Positions 40,030 through 48,354 of a stretch of 55,346 bases of DNA are shown here, one piece after another. A program made the position numbers and the translations under genes. A model generated the notes under the pieces. That model saw nothing but the letters and a program-made list of their open reading frames with translations. It made no database searches and was not told the DNA's origin. The number at the start of each line of letters is the position of its first letter. The stretch's first letter is position 1. The DNA comes from Chloroflexota bacterium (GTDB lineage Bacteria > Chloroflexota > Limnocylindria > Limnocylindrales > CSP1-4), in NCBI GenBank assembly GCA_019637815.1, contig JAHBUZ010000001.1, positions 215,865 through 271,210 on the forward strand. The letters run 5' to 3'.

Positions 40030-42362
40030 GCGTCGAGCACCGGCGGCGGGCCCAGGCGACGCTCCAGCCAGCCGGGCATCCACCAGTTCCAGCGACCCAG
40101 GAGGCGCATCGTGGAGGGCACCAGGAGCGCTCGCACCACCGTGGCATCGAGGGCGACCGCGAGCGCCACGCCCACGCCGAGCGCCTGGATGAGGACCACG
40201 TCCGCGAAGGCGAAGGAGGCCGCGACGAGCACCACGATGGCGGCGGCGCTGGTCACGATGCGCCCACTCCGCTCCAGCCCGATCGCGACAGACAAGCGAT
40301 TGTCTCCCGTGCGGTCCCACGCCTCCCGCATCCGGCTCAGGAGGAACACCTCGTAGTCCATCGAGAGGCCGAACAGGACGCAGAACAGGATGACCGGCAT
40401 GGTGGTCTCCACGAACCCGAGGGGCACGAAGCCCAGCGGCCCGGACAGGTTGCCATCCTGGAAGATCCAGACGAGTGCCCCGAAGCTGGCCAGGATGGAC
40501 AGGCTGTTCATGACCAGGGCCTTGAGGGGCAGGACCACCGAGCGCAGGAGCAGGAACAGCACCAGCCACGTGCTCACGAGGATGAACAGGGCGCTGCGCG
40601 GGAAGTCCGCCGCGACCTGGTCCACCACATCGACCACCTCCGCGGCGCCACCACCCACCAGCACCCGGACGCCCTCCGGCGGTGCCAGCATCGATGCCGG
40701 GTCGCGAAGGTCCAGGACCAGTGCCCGTGCAGCCGGGTCGTTGCTGCCGATCGTGGGGACCACCACGAACGTGGCGAGGTCACCATCCGTGGTGCGCGCC
40801 AGAACGTCCTCGACGTAGCGGTCCCCGGGACCGGACGGGCTCGACAGGAGCAGCTGGAGCTGCTCGGTGCCCAGGCGGGGATCGATGTCCACGAGGCTCT
40901 CCACGCGTGCCACGCGCGGGTCCGCGGCGAGGGTGCGTGAGTACCCCACGAGCCGCGCCACGTTGTCGGCTGCCGTGACCGGACCATCGGTCATCACGGC
41001 GAGCACGAGCGGGCTGAGGTCCCCGACCGGGAACTCCGCGACGAGGTGGTCGTACGCCTGGCGTGAGGGCACGTCGGGCGGCAGGATGGATGCGTCCGGT
41101 GCGTTGAGGCGGACGTGCAGGAACGGCAGACCGAGCGCCACCAGCAGCACGAGGGTCGCCAGGAACACGGGGACGGGTCGATCCATGACCCACTGGGCCA
41201 GGCGCCACCACGCGCCCTGGTGGACCGCCGGGGCGTCAGCGTGCGACGCCGCGCCGGTCGTCCCCTCGCCGGCCCCCGTCGTCACGGACGTCTGTCTCCG
41301 ACGCCGGACCGCGAGCGCATCGATGCGCGGTCCCAGGATCGCCAGCCCGGCGGGCAGGAGCGTGAGCGCGGCGGCCACCGCGAGCCCCACCACGATGGCA
41401 CCCGCGATACCCACCGAGCGCAGCACCATGAAGTCGAACAGGATGAGACCCGTCAGCCCGAGCAGGACGGTGACGCCGCTGAAGGCGACCGCGCGACCCG
41501 CGGTGACCACGCTCGCCTCCACGGCCTGGGTCACGACCGGCTGGTCGATGTGCCCGTCGGAGCGTCGTCCACCGCCTCGTCGCCCGAGCTCCTCGCGGAA
41601 CCGACTGGCCATCAGCAGCGCATAGTCGATGCCCAGGCCGAAGCCGAGCAGGGTCGCGAGATTGAGCACGAAGATGCTCATGGGCATCACCGACGCCACG
41701 AGCGCGATGGCACCCAGCGCGACGAGCACCGCCACGCCACCCACGATCACCGGGACACCCGCGGCGACCACGCTCCCGAACACGAGCAGCAGCGCGAGCG
41801 CCGCGAGCGGCAGGCTCAGCAGCTCGCTCCGCTGGAGGTCCTGCTCCGACGCGTGCTGGATGTCGCCGTAGAACGCTGGGCCGCCCGCGAGCGCGATCGC
41901 GAGTCCGGGCTGGGGCACGATCGCCGCCTCGATGGCCGGCAGCGCGTCGGGGGAGCGATCGGGGGTCAGGTCGAGCGAGACCAACTGGTAGACGGTCCGA
42001 CCATCACGGCTCACCTGCCGGGGCGCGAGGGAGTGGGGCAGCAGATCGCGCACGTGTGGCGCATCGGGGACGCGGGCGAGGGCGCGCGCCACGGCGAGCT
42101 CGAACGCCGGCTCGCCCGCTCGATGCGCATCGACCGACCGGATCACGATCGCGAGGCTCGAGGGCGCGAGCCCGACACGCTCCTCGAGCAGCCGGCGCGC
42201 CCGCGCGGCCTCGAGGTGGTCTGCCGTGAAGCCGCCCGCCTGGAGCAGCCCCGGCGCCTGGGGGGCGAGCGGCAGCGCCCCGATCGCGAGCAGCAGCCAC
42301 ACCCCCACGATCCACCACGGGTGGTGCGCGACGACGCGCCCGAGTCGCCCGAACGCGCCCAC
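40026..42362 (-). CDS. MMPL-family RND transporter
   Basis: A 778-residue RND-type transporter. It has two similar halves, each with a first helix, a large extracytoplasmic domain (about 40-180 and 430-590) and five more helices. The proton-relay motifs are present in both: GFGLGIDYALLMASRFREE and FGLSMDYEVFLLSRMREAWD. MMPL proteins export lipids, glycolipids or hydrophobic small molecules. With the downstream AttH-like lipoprotein and MFS gene it forms a three-gene export operon. The start is GTG 42362; no good ribosome site or -10 was seen in the 19-bp gap after osmC. Confidence 0.85.
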   Translation of the reverse strand: MGAFGRLGRVVAHHPWWIVGVWLLLAIGALPLAPQAPGLLQAGGFTADHLEAARARRLLEERVGLAPSSLAIVIRSVDAHRAGEPAFELAVARALARVPDAPHVRDLLPHSLAPRQVSRDGRTVYQLVSLDLTPDRSPDALPAIEAAIVPQPGLAIALAGGPAFYGDIQHASEQDLQRSELLSLPLAALALLLVFGSVVAAGVPVIVGGVAVLVALGAIALVASVMPMSIFVLNLATLLGFGLGIDYALLMASRFREELGRRGGGRRSDGHIDQPVVTQAVEASVVTAGRAVAFSGVTVLLGLTGLILFDFMVLRSVGIAGAIVVGLAVAAALTLLPAGLAILGPRIDALAVRRRRQTSVTTGAGEGTTGAASHADAPAVHQGAWWRLAQWVMDRPVPVFLATLVLLVALGLPFLHVRLNAPDASILPPDVPSRQAYDHLVAEFPVGDLSPLVLAVMTDGPVTAADNVARLVGYSRTLAADPRVARVESLVDIDPRLGTEQLQLLLSSPSGPGDRYVEDVLARTTDGDLATFVVVPTIGSNDPAARALVLDLRDPASMLAPPEGVRVLVGGGAAEVVDVVDQVAADFPRSALFILVSTWLVLFLLLRSVVLPLKALVMNSLSILASFGALVWIFQDGNLSGPLGFVPLGFVETTMPVILFCVLFGLSMDYEVFLLSRMREAWDRTGDNRLSVAIGLERSGRIVTSAAAIVVLVAASFAFADVVLIQALGVGVALAVALDATVVRALLVPSTMRLLGRWNWWMPGWLERRLGPPPVLDA

Positions 42363-42381
42363 GTCGCAGTGGCCGAACGGG

Positions 42382-42861
42382 TCAGACGGTCACGGGGGCG
42401 CCGACGCTCGTCTCCGCTGCCGGGTGCTCCACGATGACCACCTGGCTGGTGACCGTCGCGACGCCCCGGAGTGTCGAGATGACCGAGCAGTAGCGGTCGA
42501 CCGAGAGCTCCACCGCGCGTCGGACCCGGCCCTCGTCGAGCGCGACACCCGTGACCCGGAACCGCATGTGGATGCGCTGGTACGGCCACGGAGGATCCGC
42601 CTGCTGCTCACCCTCGACCTCGACCTGGAGGTCACGCAGGTCCTGGCGCTGCTTGCGCAGGATCTCCACGAGGTCCCAGGCGGCACATGAGCCGGCTCCC
42701 GCCAGGAGCAGCTCGGACGCGGAGAACCCCGACGGCCCGTGGCGGCCCTCACCCTCCGGCAGGGTGTGCGGGGCGTTGATGTCGACACGGTGTCCCCGGT
42801 GTGTCCCCTCGGCGACGAACCGTTCGCGGGCCGGGTCCCAGTCGATGGTCACGATCTTCAT
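42382..42861 (-). CDS. OsmC-family peroxiredoxin-like protein
   Basis: A 159-residue OsmC/Ohr-family protein. The two redox cysteines are C59 in LLAGAGSCAAWDLVEIL and C125 in VDRYCSVISTL, as in YhfA-type OsmC proteins. These reduce organic hydroperoxides, or serve thiol-linked detoxification. The length is normal. ATG 42861 (MKIVTIDW) is preferred over an in-frame start 18 nt upstream; CATGAT lies 6 nt before it and could act as a poor -10 of the leaderless type. Confidence 0.85.
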   Translation of the reverse strand: MKIVTIDWDPARERFVAEGTHRGHRVDINAPHTLPEGEGRHGPSGFSASELLLAGAGSCAAWDLVEILRKQRQDLRDLQVEVEGEQQADPPWPYQRIHMRFRVTGVALDEGRVRRAVELSVDRYCSVISTLRGVATVTSQVVIVEHPAAETSVGAPVTV

Positions 42862-42890
42862 GCGGCCATCATGCCCCAAGCCTCGCTGGT

Positions 42891-42919
42891 GGGTGTGCGG
42901 TCCGCATGGGCCCGCACCC
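42891..42919 (-). terminator. Hairpin after the Flp pilin gene
   Basis: GGGTGTGCGG (42891-42900) pairs with CCGCACCC (42912-42919), giving about 8 bp with one bulged base, just beyond the pilin stop. No T-tract follows. Confidence 0.45.
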
Positions 42920-42921
42920 GG

Positions 42922-43107
42922 TCACAACTGACCGGCGATGGTGGAGAGGATCGCGGAGATCTGGTCGCCCATCAACAGCAACGCGACGACCGACAGGATG
43001 ACGATGAGCGAGAGGATGAGCGCGAACTCGGCGAGCGCCTGCCCCCCGTCACTCCCAGCGCGATCGGGTCCAGCGGTCACGACCGCGTGCCGGGGCACGC
43101 GCGTCAC
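42922..43107 (-). CDS. Small Flp/Fap-type pilin
   Basis: A 61-residue prepilin. It has a short charged leader, a prepilin-peptidase-like site after Gly22 (GG|QALAEFALILS) with Glu at +5 followed by an aromatic residue, and one hydrophobic helix to about residue 46. This is the layout of Flp pilins of Tad systems. No tad/cpa assembly gene is present in the window, so it must rely on genes elsewhere. GTG 43107 forms a GTGA overlap with the preceding membrane protein. Confidence 0.65.
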   Translation of the reverse strand: MTRVPRHAVVTAGPDRAGSDGGQALAEFALILSLIVILSVVALLLMGDQISAILSTIAGQL

Positions 43108-43499
43108 TCGCCGATGACGGACCAGACGAAGCCCAGGAAGATGAAGATGCCCGCGAACATGCCGATGAGCGCCAGGCCGCCCTCCTGGGTCGCCGGCAGC
43201 GCCAGGCTGGCCAGGAAGCCCATCACGAGGATCCAGACCACGATGAGCCCGCCGAACAGGTAGCGCGTATTGACGTTCGTGAGCGCCTTGACCCACCCGA
43301 CCTCGCGGCGGTCCGGCACGAGCATGATGACGATGAGGATCGCGACCATGACCGCGCCCATGAGGATGCCGCCCAGGAAGGCGATCCAGTTCCCGTCCTC
43401 GATGGCCGAGCGGAAGGAGCCGTAGAGCGAGAACAGCATCACGCCCAGCAGCAGGAACGCCAGCACGAAGCCCAGGTTGCGCAGTCGGTCGAGGGTCAT
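43104..43499 (-). CDS. Four-helix membrane protein of unknown function
   Basis: A 131-residue integral membrane protein with four hydrophobic helices at about 8-27, 40-62, 82-102 and 108-128, and a short charged loop DRREVGWVKALTNVNTRYL in the middle. I recognise no family. ATG 43499 is supported by TACCAT (43509-43514 on the minus strand) 9 nt upstream, so a leaderless mRNA is likely. It is coupled by a GTGA overlap to the small pilin gene, so a role linked to pilus or envelope function is possible. Confidence 0.6.
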   Translation of the reverse strand: MTLDRLRNLGFVLAFLLLGVMLFSLYGSFRSAIEDGNWIAFLGGILMGAVMVAILIVIMLVPDRREVGWVKALTNVNTRYLFGGLIVVWILVMGFLASLALPATQEGGLALIGMFAGIFIFLGFVWSVIGE

Positions 43500-43508
43500 G
43501 GTCGACCG

Positions 43509-43514
43509 ATGGTA
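43509..43514 (-). promoter_or_regulatory. -10 element TACCAT, leaderless start
   Basis: TACCAT on the minus strand lies 9 nt before ATG 43499. It is the probable promoter of the membrane-protein and pilin pair. Confidence 0.5.
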
Positions 43515-43532
43515 GCAGAGCGACCGGTGCCG

Positions 43533-43578
43533 CCGGACGTGTCCGGGAGCAGGATGGGCGCGCTGGGCGCGATCGCCC
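43533..43578 (-). terminator. Two hairpins after efeB
   Basis: On the minus strand the first is GGGCG-ATCG-CGCCC (43565-43578), 13 nt past the efeB stop. The second is CCGGAC-AC-GTCCGG (43533-43546), whose 2-nt centre must open to form a loop. Together they probably end the efeOB transcript. No T-tract follows. Confidence 0.5.
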
Positions 43579-43590
43579 GGACCCGCAGCG

Positions 43591-44910
43591 TCACGGGTGT
43601 GGCATCCCGGCGAACAGGCCCTCCCCGAGGAAGCCGTCCGGGCGCACGACCCCGGGCAGCACGAAGAACAGACCGCCACCCTGGGGCTGGATGTACTCGA
43701 GCAGCGGCTCGTTCGCCAGGCGTCCCTGGACCGTCAGGAAGCCTGCGCCGAGGTCCCGCTGGAAGGCCATGAACAGGAGGCCCTGGTCGAGCAGCCCGGC
43801 CCCGTCGAAGCCGCGCGAGAACGAGTAGCCGCGCCGGAAGATGAGGTTCGCGTCCGAGCCGGCAGTCCGCGGGTTCGCGAGCCGGATGTGTGCGTCGAGG
43901 GGGGTCGTCGTCCCGTCCGGGTCCGTGGCGTAGTCCGGCAGGTCCTCCTCGCGATGGCCATCGAGCGGCGCGCCGGTCCGCTTGGTGCGTCCGATGAGCG
44001 CCTCCTGCTCAGCGAGGGGTGCGCGGTCCCAGCGCTCCACGAACATCCGGATGAGCCGCACGGCGAGATACGTGCCCTCGACCGCCCATGCCGGCTCGTC
44101 ATCGTCCGGCGTGACCCAGACGCGATCCCGGAACCCATCGCCGCCCACGGGCAGGTTGGCGGTCCCGTCCTTGAAGCCCAGCAGGTTGCGGACCGTCGTC
44201 TTGCCCTCGGCGACGATCGCATCCGGTCGATGGAAGCCGGTCTCCATCCAGCGCAGGGCGAGCTGCGCCCGGGTGCCCAGCATCAGGTATCGGAGCGCGT
44301 GCACGCACGCCATCTCGTCCACCGCGCACACCTGGAGCAGCAGGTCACCGTGGCTGCGCGCCGGGTCGATGACATCGCCCGGGAAGTGGGGCATCGCCAT
44401 GAGCTGCCGCGGTCGCTGCCCGGCGAGGCCATAGCGGGCATCGAACAGGCTGGCGCCCACGGCTGCCATGACCGTGAGCGTGGACGGCCCGATGGACGGC
44501 CCGAGGATGCCACTCTCGGGCGGCGGGAAGGCGGCGTCGATGGGTGGTGGCGGCTCGCCCTTGACGAGCGCCCGGATGCGTGTCGTGAGCTCGACGAACG
44601 TCGCCCGCAGGTCATCCCGGTCGCGGGCGACGACGTCGAACGCGGCCACGATGGAGTTCGGCTGGGCGATGGCGGGTCGGTCGATGCCGGCCTGGTGGAT
44701 CCCCTCGAAGGGCACCACCAGGGGTGCGACGGCAGCCACCTGCGCCCGGGCGCCGGGTGGCTCGAGCAGACCGGTGGCACCCAGGATCCCCCCGCCGAGG
44801 CTGGCGACCACGGCACCGGCACCAGCCGTGGCGGTCCCCGCGAGGAACCGCCGACGCGTCAGGGGCGACGCATCGGCAGGTCCATCACGGGGATCGCGTG
44901 GGTCGGGCAC
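43591..44910 (-). CDS. efeB: Dyp-type haem peroxidase, Tat-exported (EfeB)
   Basis: A 439-residue Dyp-type peroxidase. The N-terminus has a twin-arginine signal, PLTRRRFLAG (R19-R21), followed by an Ala/Gly-rich hydrophobic stretch to about residue 57, so it is exported folded. The Dyp signature GFKDG is at 245-249. The C-terminal half has DANLIFRRGYSFSRGFD and GLLFMAFQRDL, usual for EfeB. EfeB acts with EfeO and EfeU in iron uptake and may draw iron from haem. It starts at GTG 44910, 21 nt after efeO. No efeU permease gene is present here. Confidence 0.87.
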   Translation of the reverse strand: MPDPRDPRDGPADASPLTRRRFLAGTATAGAGAVVASLGGGILGATGLLEPPGARAQVAAVAPLVVPFEGIHQAGIDRPAIAQPNSIVAAFDVVARDRDDLRATFVELTTRIRALVKGEPPPPIDAAFPPPESGILGPSIGPSTLTVMAAVGASLFDARYGLAGQRPRQLMAMPHFPGDVIDPARSHGDLLLQVCAVDEMACVHALRYLMLGTRAQLALRWMETGFHRPDAIVAEGKTTVRNLLGFKDGTANLPVGGDGFRDRVWVTPDDDEPAWAVEGTYLAVRLIRMFVERWDRAPLAEQEALIGRTKRTGAPLDGHREEDLPDYATDPDGTTTPLDAHIRLANPRTAGSDANLIFRRGYSFSRGFDGAGLLDQGLLFMAFQRDLGAGFLTVQGRLANEPLLEYIQPQGGGLFFVLPGVVRPDGFLGEGLFAGMPHP

Positions 44911-44931
44911 GGGGTCGGGCCGCTCGGCTGG

Positions 44932-46074
44932 TCAGGCGCGCAGCCCGAGCGTCCCGGCCAGCTGCCCCAGCACCTCGGAGAGACCGGCAAGCGCGGCCTG
45001 CATCGCGGTGAGGTCCCCGGGGGTGATGGCGCTGAAGGGCTGGAAGCCGTCGCCATCGCGGTACTTCGCAGTCAGCGCGTCGATGGCCGCGAACGCGCCG
45101 TCGAGCCGCTCGAGGTAGGCCGGGTCCGCCGCAGCGAGCGAGGGTCGGAAGATGTCGACGATCCGCTTCGACCCGTCGATGTTGGCCGCGATCGACCACA
45201 GGTCCGTCTCGGAGTATCGATCCTCCTCGCCCGTCATCTTGGTCTGGGCGACCTCGTCGATGAGGGCACCCGCACCCTGGGCCATCGTGTAGGGGTCGAT
45301 GGGCAGCGTGGACAGGCGACCCGACAGGTCGTTCGCATCGGCAAGGAGCTTGTCGGCCAGGGCGTCGAGATCGCCGGACGCGTCCTCCACCCACAGGATG
45401 CGCTCGATGCGGTGGTAGCCCGTGAAGGCCGGATCGTCCACACCCGCCGCGAAGTCCTCCTCGCGGAAGTCGACCGCCTGGTCGAGATCCGAGAACAGCT
45501 CCGCGATGGGCTCGATGCTCTCCCAGCCGATGCGCGAGGGGGCGTACAGCGCCTTCGCGGTCTCGAGGTCACCCGCCTTGATGGCCGCCACGAAACCCGC
45601 CACGGCCTCCGCGAACATGCTGCCCTGGGCACGGACATAGGTCTCGTACTCCGCCTGGTAGGCGGCGAGGGTCGCGGCATCCACGACCGCGGAGGGCGGA
45701 CGGGTGCCCGCGGGGCCGCCGGTCACGGTGAGCGTGCCGCGCGGCGACTGGAGCGTGAAGCAGACGAGGACGTACTCGCCGCCGTCGAGTCGCGTGACCA
45801 TGTTGTTCTGGAAGGTGGGCACGATGTTCTCGACCTCGTCGATGACGAAGTCGCCCTGGAGGATCTCGAGCTCCCCGATGTCGCCGCCCATGTTGGTGAT
45901 CTCGAACACCACGGGACCTGCGGGTACCGTGAGCGCGGACGGCTCGCACCCGGACTCGGTCAGGGTGACGGCGACACGGGTCTCGGCGTCCTGCGCGGAT
46001 GCGGGAAGGGCACCCATCGCGAGCAACGCGGCGAGCGTCGGCGCGACGAGGACCCGGGAGCGACTGGCGGCCAT
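44932..46074 (-). CDS. efeO: EfeO: cupredoxin plus M75/imelysin domain, iron uptake
   Basis: A 380-residue exported protein. The signal peptide (about 1-28) ends ALPASAQDA, with no lipobox Cys. A cupredoxin-like domain (about 30-120) contains C43 and C106, and the M75 imelysin-like domain (about 130-380) has the HXXE metal motif GYHRIERI (H221-E224). This two-domain form matches the classical E. coli EfeO, thought to bind ferric/ferrous iron and pass it to the permease EfeU. AGGAG 7 nt before ATG 46074 and a full promoter (TTGACT, 17 bp, TACGAT) make this one of the few standard-leader genes in the window. Confidence 0.87.
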   Translation of the reverse strand: MAASRSRVLVAPTLAALLAMGALPASAQDAETRVAVTLTESGCEPSALTVPAGPVVFEITNMGGDIGELEILQGDFVIDEVENIVPTFQNNMVTRLDGGEYVLVCFTLQSPRGTLTVTGGPAGTRPPSAVVDAATLAAYQAEYETYVRAQGSMFAEAVAGFVAAIKAGDLETAKALYAPSRIGWESIEPIAELFSDLDQAVDFREEDFAAGVDDPAFTGYHRIERILWVEDASGDLDALADKLLADANDLSGRLSTLPIDPYTMAQGAGALIDEVAQTKMTGEEDRYSETDLWSIAANIDGSKRIVDIFRPSLAAADPAYLERLDGAFAAIDALTAKYRDGDGFQPFSAITPGDLTAMQAALAGLSEVLGQLAGTLGLRA

Positions 46075-46110
46075 CGGAACTCCTAGTCGTGAGGTCGGAA
46101 ATACCCGGGC

Positions 46111-46139
46111 ATCGTAGTCCTGCACGGCCCGGCAGTCAA
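46111..46139 (-). promoter_or_regulatory. Canonical sigma-70-type promoter of efeOB
   Basis: TTGACT (46139-46134) and TACGAT (46116-46111) on the minus strand are separated by exactly 17 bp, five and four matches to consensus. The leader to ATG 46074 is about 30 nt and contains the AGGAG ribosome site. Confidence 0.7.
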
Positions 46140-46143
46140 TGAT

Positions 46144-46174
46144 GCCTGACCGATGTCCTCAGGCTTGCCTCAGG
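46144..46174. promoter_or_regulatory. Repeats just upstream of the efeO -35
   Basis: Direct repeats CCTCAGG (46157-46163 and 46168-46174) are 11 bp apart, and GCCTGA (46144-46149) faces TCAGGC (46159-46164). The middle reads TCAGGCTTGCCTCA, which loosely resembles DtxR/IdeR-type metal-regulator boxes. Its place upstream of an iron-uptake promoter makes it a candidate metal-responsive site. Confidence 0.35.
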
Positions 46175-46349
46175 TGGCCGACGACGAGGCTCCACGTGCC
46201 TCCGGGGCCCCGACCCGTCGCCCCTCAGCCGCCCGCCGCGCACGACTCCGGGTGACGTCTGTATGATGCGCGGTCTATCCAGCCTGCATGATCCGTATGC
46301 ATCAGGTGGCCATGTGCCGGCACGTCACCGGTCGGCCAGGAGGCGACCC

Positions 46350-47918
46350 GTGGAGACCATCACCAGCACACCCATCGCGGACCAGCCATGGGTCAATCCC
46401 CGGGACCCGGCACGTGTCCTGGGTCCCGACGGACGACCGGCCCGCAGCCCGCGCGCACCGATGTGGGCGGACGTCCCCGACGAGCAGTGGGACGACTGGC
46501 GCTGGCAGCTCTCGCATCGTGTGAACGACCTCGCGGAGATCGAGCAGGTGCTCCATCTCACGGACGAGGAGCGGGCCGGCCTCTCCGCACCCGACAAGTT
46601 CCGGGTGGACGTGACGCCCTACTTCATCAGCCTCATCGACCCCGATGACCCGGACGACCCCATCCGGCGCCAGGTCATCCCGCTGGGGCGTGAGCAGCAG
46701 GCGTTCACAGCCATGATGGAGGACTCCCTCGCGGAGGACCGCCACTCCCCGGTGCCCGGGCTCGTGCATCGATATCCGGACCGGGTGCTCATGCTCATCA
46801 CGACCCAGTGCGCGAGCTACTGCCGCTACTGCACCCGCTCCCGGATCGTGGGCGACCCCACCCAGAACTTCAACAAGCGGGACCACGAGGCGCAGCTGGA
46901 GTACCTGCGCCGGACGCCCCAGGTGCGCGATGTGCTCATCAGCGGTGGCGACGGCCTGACCCTCGCGCCCAGGCTGTTCGAGTCCATCCTGCGCGGCCTG
47001 CGGGAGATCCCCCACATCGAGATCATCCGCATCGGCTCGCGGGTGCCCGTGTTCCTGCCCCAGCGCATCGACGACGAGCTGTGCGAGATGCTCCAGCGCT
47101 ACCACCCGCTCTGGATCAACCTCCACTTCAACCACCCCAACGAGATCACGCCGGAGGTCTCGCGCGCCGTGGACCGGCTGACCAGGGCCGGTCTGCCGGT
47201 CGGCAACCAGTCGGTGCTCCTCGCCGGGGTCAACGATTGCGTGCACATCCAGCGAGCACTCGTCCACAAGCTCGTCGCCAACCGCATCCGGCCCTACTAC
47301 CTGTACCAGTGCGACCTCGTCGAGGGATCGGGGCACTTCCGGACGCCCGTGGGCAAGGGTCTCGAGATCATCGAGGGGCTCCGGGGTCACACGAGCGGCT
47401 ATGCCGTGCCGACCTATGTCATCGACGCCCCCGGAGGTGGCGGCAAGATCCCGGTGATGCCCAACTACCTCATCAGCTACTCCGACCACAAGGTGGTGCT
47501 GCGCAACTACGAGGGCTACATCACCACGTACGAGGAGCCCGAGACGTACCGGCGTCATGACGCCTCGGCTTGCCGATTTTGTCGGTCGCAGCGTGCGGAG
47601 CCCGGCCAGGGCGGTGTGCACGGCCTGCTCCAGGGCGACCGGATGTGGATCGAGCCGCGCGGCTTCGAGGAGGTCCACGCTCGGGGCAACACCGACGCGC
47701 ATCGGCTCCAGGATCCGGCCAAGTGGGTGCCCTACGGGGTGGGCGCCATCGAGGGCAGCGCGACCGATCCCCGATCCCTGCCGATGCTCGATGCCGGTGG
47801 TGGGTCCGGCGGGGCGGTCGTGTCGGATGCCGCATCCGCCCGGGTGTATGGTCCCGGCGAGGAGCCACGGCCACGCGAGGGCGAGCCGACGGCCGCCGCG
47901 CACGGAGAGCTGCTGTGA
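46350..47918 (+). CDS. kamA: Lysine 2,3-aminomutase family radical SAM enzyme (KamA)
   Basis: A 522-residue radical SAM, PLP-dependent enzyme that would convert L-lysine to L-beta-lysine. The iron-sulfur motif CxxxCxxC is C154, C158, C161 in TTQCASYCRYCTR. The PLP/substrate region has CDLVEGSGHF (D322) and VIDAPGGGGKIPVMPNY (D359, K366); the two Asp residues match lysine, rather than glutamate, specificity in the family. A C-terminal CRFC (C408, C411) matches part of the zinc site. After that it runs about 70 residues longer than classical KamA, Gly/Ala/Pro-rich. GTG 46350 has AGGAGG 6 nt upstream; the stop overlaps the next gene. Confidence 0.85.
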   Translation: METITSTPIADQPWVNPRDPARVLGPDGRPARSPRAPMWADVPDEQWDDWRWQLSHRVNDLAEIEQVLHLTDEERAGLSAPDKFRVDVTPYFISLIDPDDPDDPIRRQVIPLGREQQAFTAMMEDSLAEDRHSPVPGLVHRYPDRVLMLITTQCASYCRYCTRSRIVGDPTQNFNKRDHEAQLEYLRRTPQVRDVLISGGDGLTLAPRLFESILRGLREIPHIEIIRIGSRVPVFLPQRIDDELCEMLQRYHPLWINLHFNHPNEITPEVSRAVDRLTRAGLPVGNQSVLLAGVNDCVHIQRALVHKLVANRIRPYYLYQCDLVEGSGHFRTPVGKGLEIIEGLRGHTSGYAVPTYVIDAPGGGGKIPVMPNYLISYSDHKVVLRNYEGYITTYEEPETYRRHDASACRFCRSQRAEPGQGGVHGLLQGDRMWIEPRGFEEVHARGNTDAHRLQDPAKWVPYGVGAIEGSATDPRSLPMLDAGGGSGGAVVSDAASARVYGPGEEPRPREGEPTAAAHGELL

Positions 47919-48295
47919 CCGACCATGTGCCGACCTTCCCCGCGGACGTCCTGGACCTGCTGGCCCGGACCGGGGAGGTGGACATCGAGACCCACGCTGC
48001 GGATGGCACGCTCCATCGGACGATCATCTGGGTCGTGGTGGTCGACGGCGTCGCGTACATCCGCTCGTATCGCGGATCGACTGCGCGCTGGTACCGCGAG
48101 CTGGTGGCAGAACCGGCCGGTGCCATCGTGGCGGACGGCCGGCGCATCGAGCTGCGCGCCGTGCCGGCGACGGACGACGCGTCGGTGGAGGCCTGCTCGG
48201 CGGGGCTCCAGGAGAAGTACGCGGGGGATCCAGCGACCCCGGCCATGGTGGCCCCGGCGGTCCTGCCGACCACCCTGCGTCTCGAACCGCGCTGA
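47915..48295 (+). CDS. DUF2255-like protein
   Basis: A 126-residue protein resembling the DUF2255 family: FPADVLDLLARTGEVDIETHAADG, then HRTIIWVVVVDGVAYIRSYRGSTARWYRELVAEP and ADGRRIELRAVPATD. The pattern suggests a split beta-barrel (FMN/F420-binding-like) fold, though no cofactor motif is certain. It overlaps KamA by 4 nt (GTGA), which suggests a linked role, for example in beta-lysine metabolism or redox support, but that is inference from position only. Confidence 0.65.
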   Translation: MTDHVPTFPADVLDLLARTGEVDIETHAADGTLHRTIIWVVVVDGVAYIRSYRGSTARWYRELVAEPAGAIVADGRRIELRAVPATDDASVEACSAGLQEKYAGDPATPAMVAPAVLPTTLRLEPR

Positions 48296-48310
48296 GCCGG
48301 TCGACCCGAG

Positions 48311-48348
48311 GCGCCCCTGGCGACCGATGGGCGTCAGGGCGCTACGCT
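48311..48348 (+). promoter_or_regulatory. Hairpin followed at once by a leaderless -10 (TACGCT)
   Basis: GCGCCCCTGGCG (48311-48322) pairs imperfectly with CGTCAGGGCGC (48332-48342), a likely terminator for the upstream pair. TACGCT begins on the next base (48343-48348) and lies 6 nt before ATG 48355. Confidence 0.45.
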
Positions 48349-48354
48349 GTTCCG

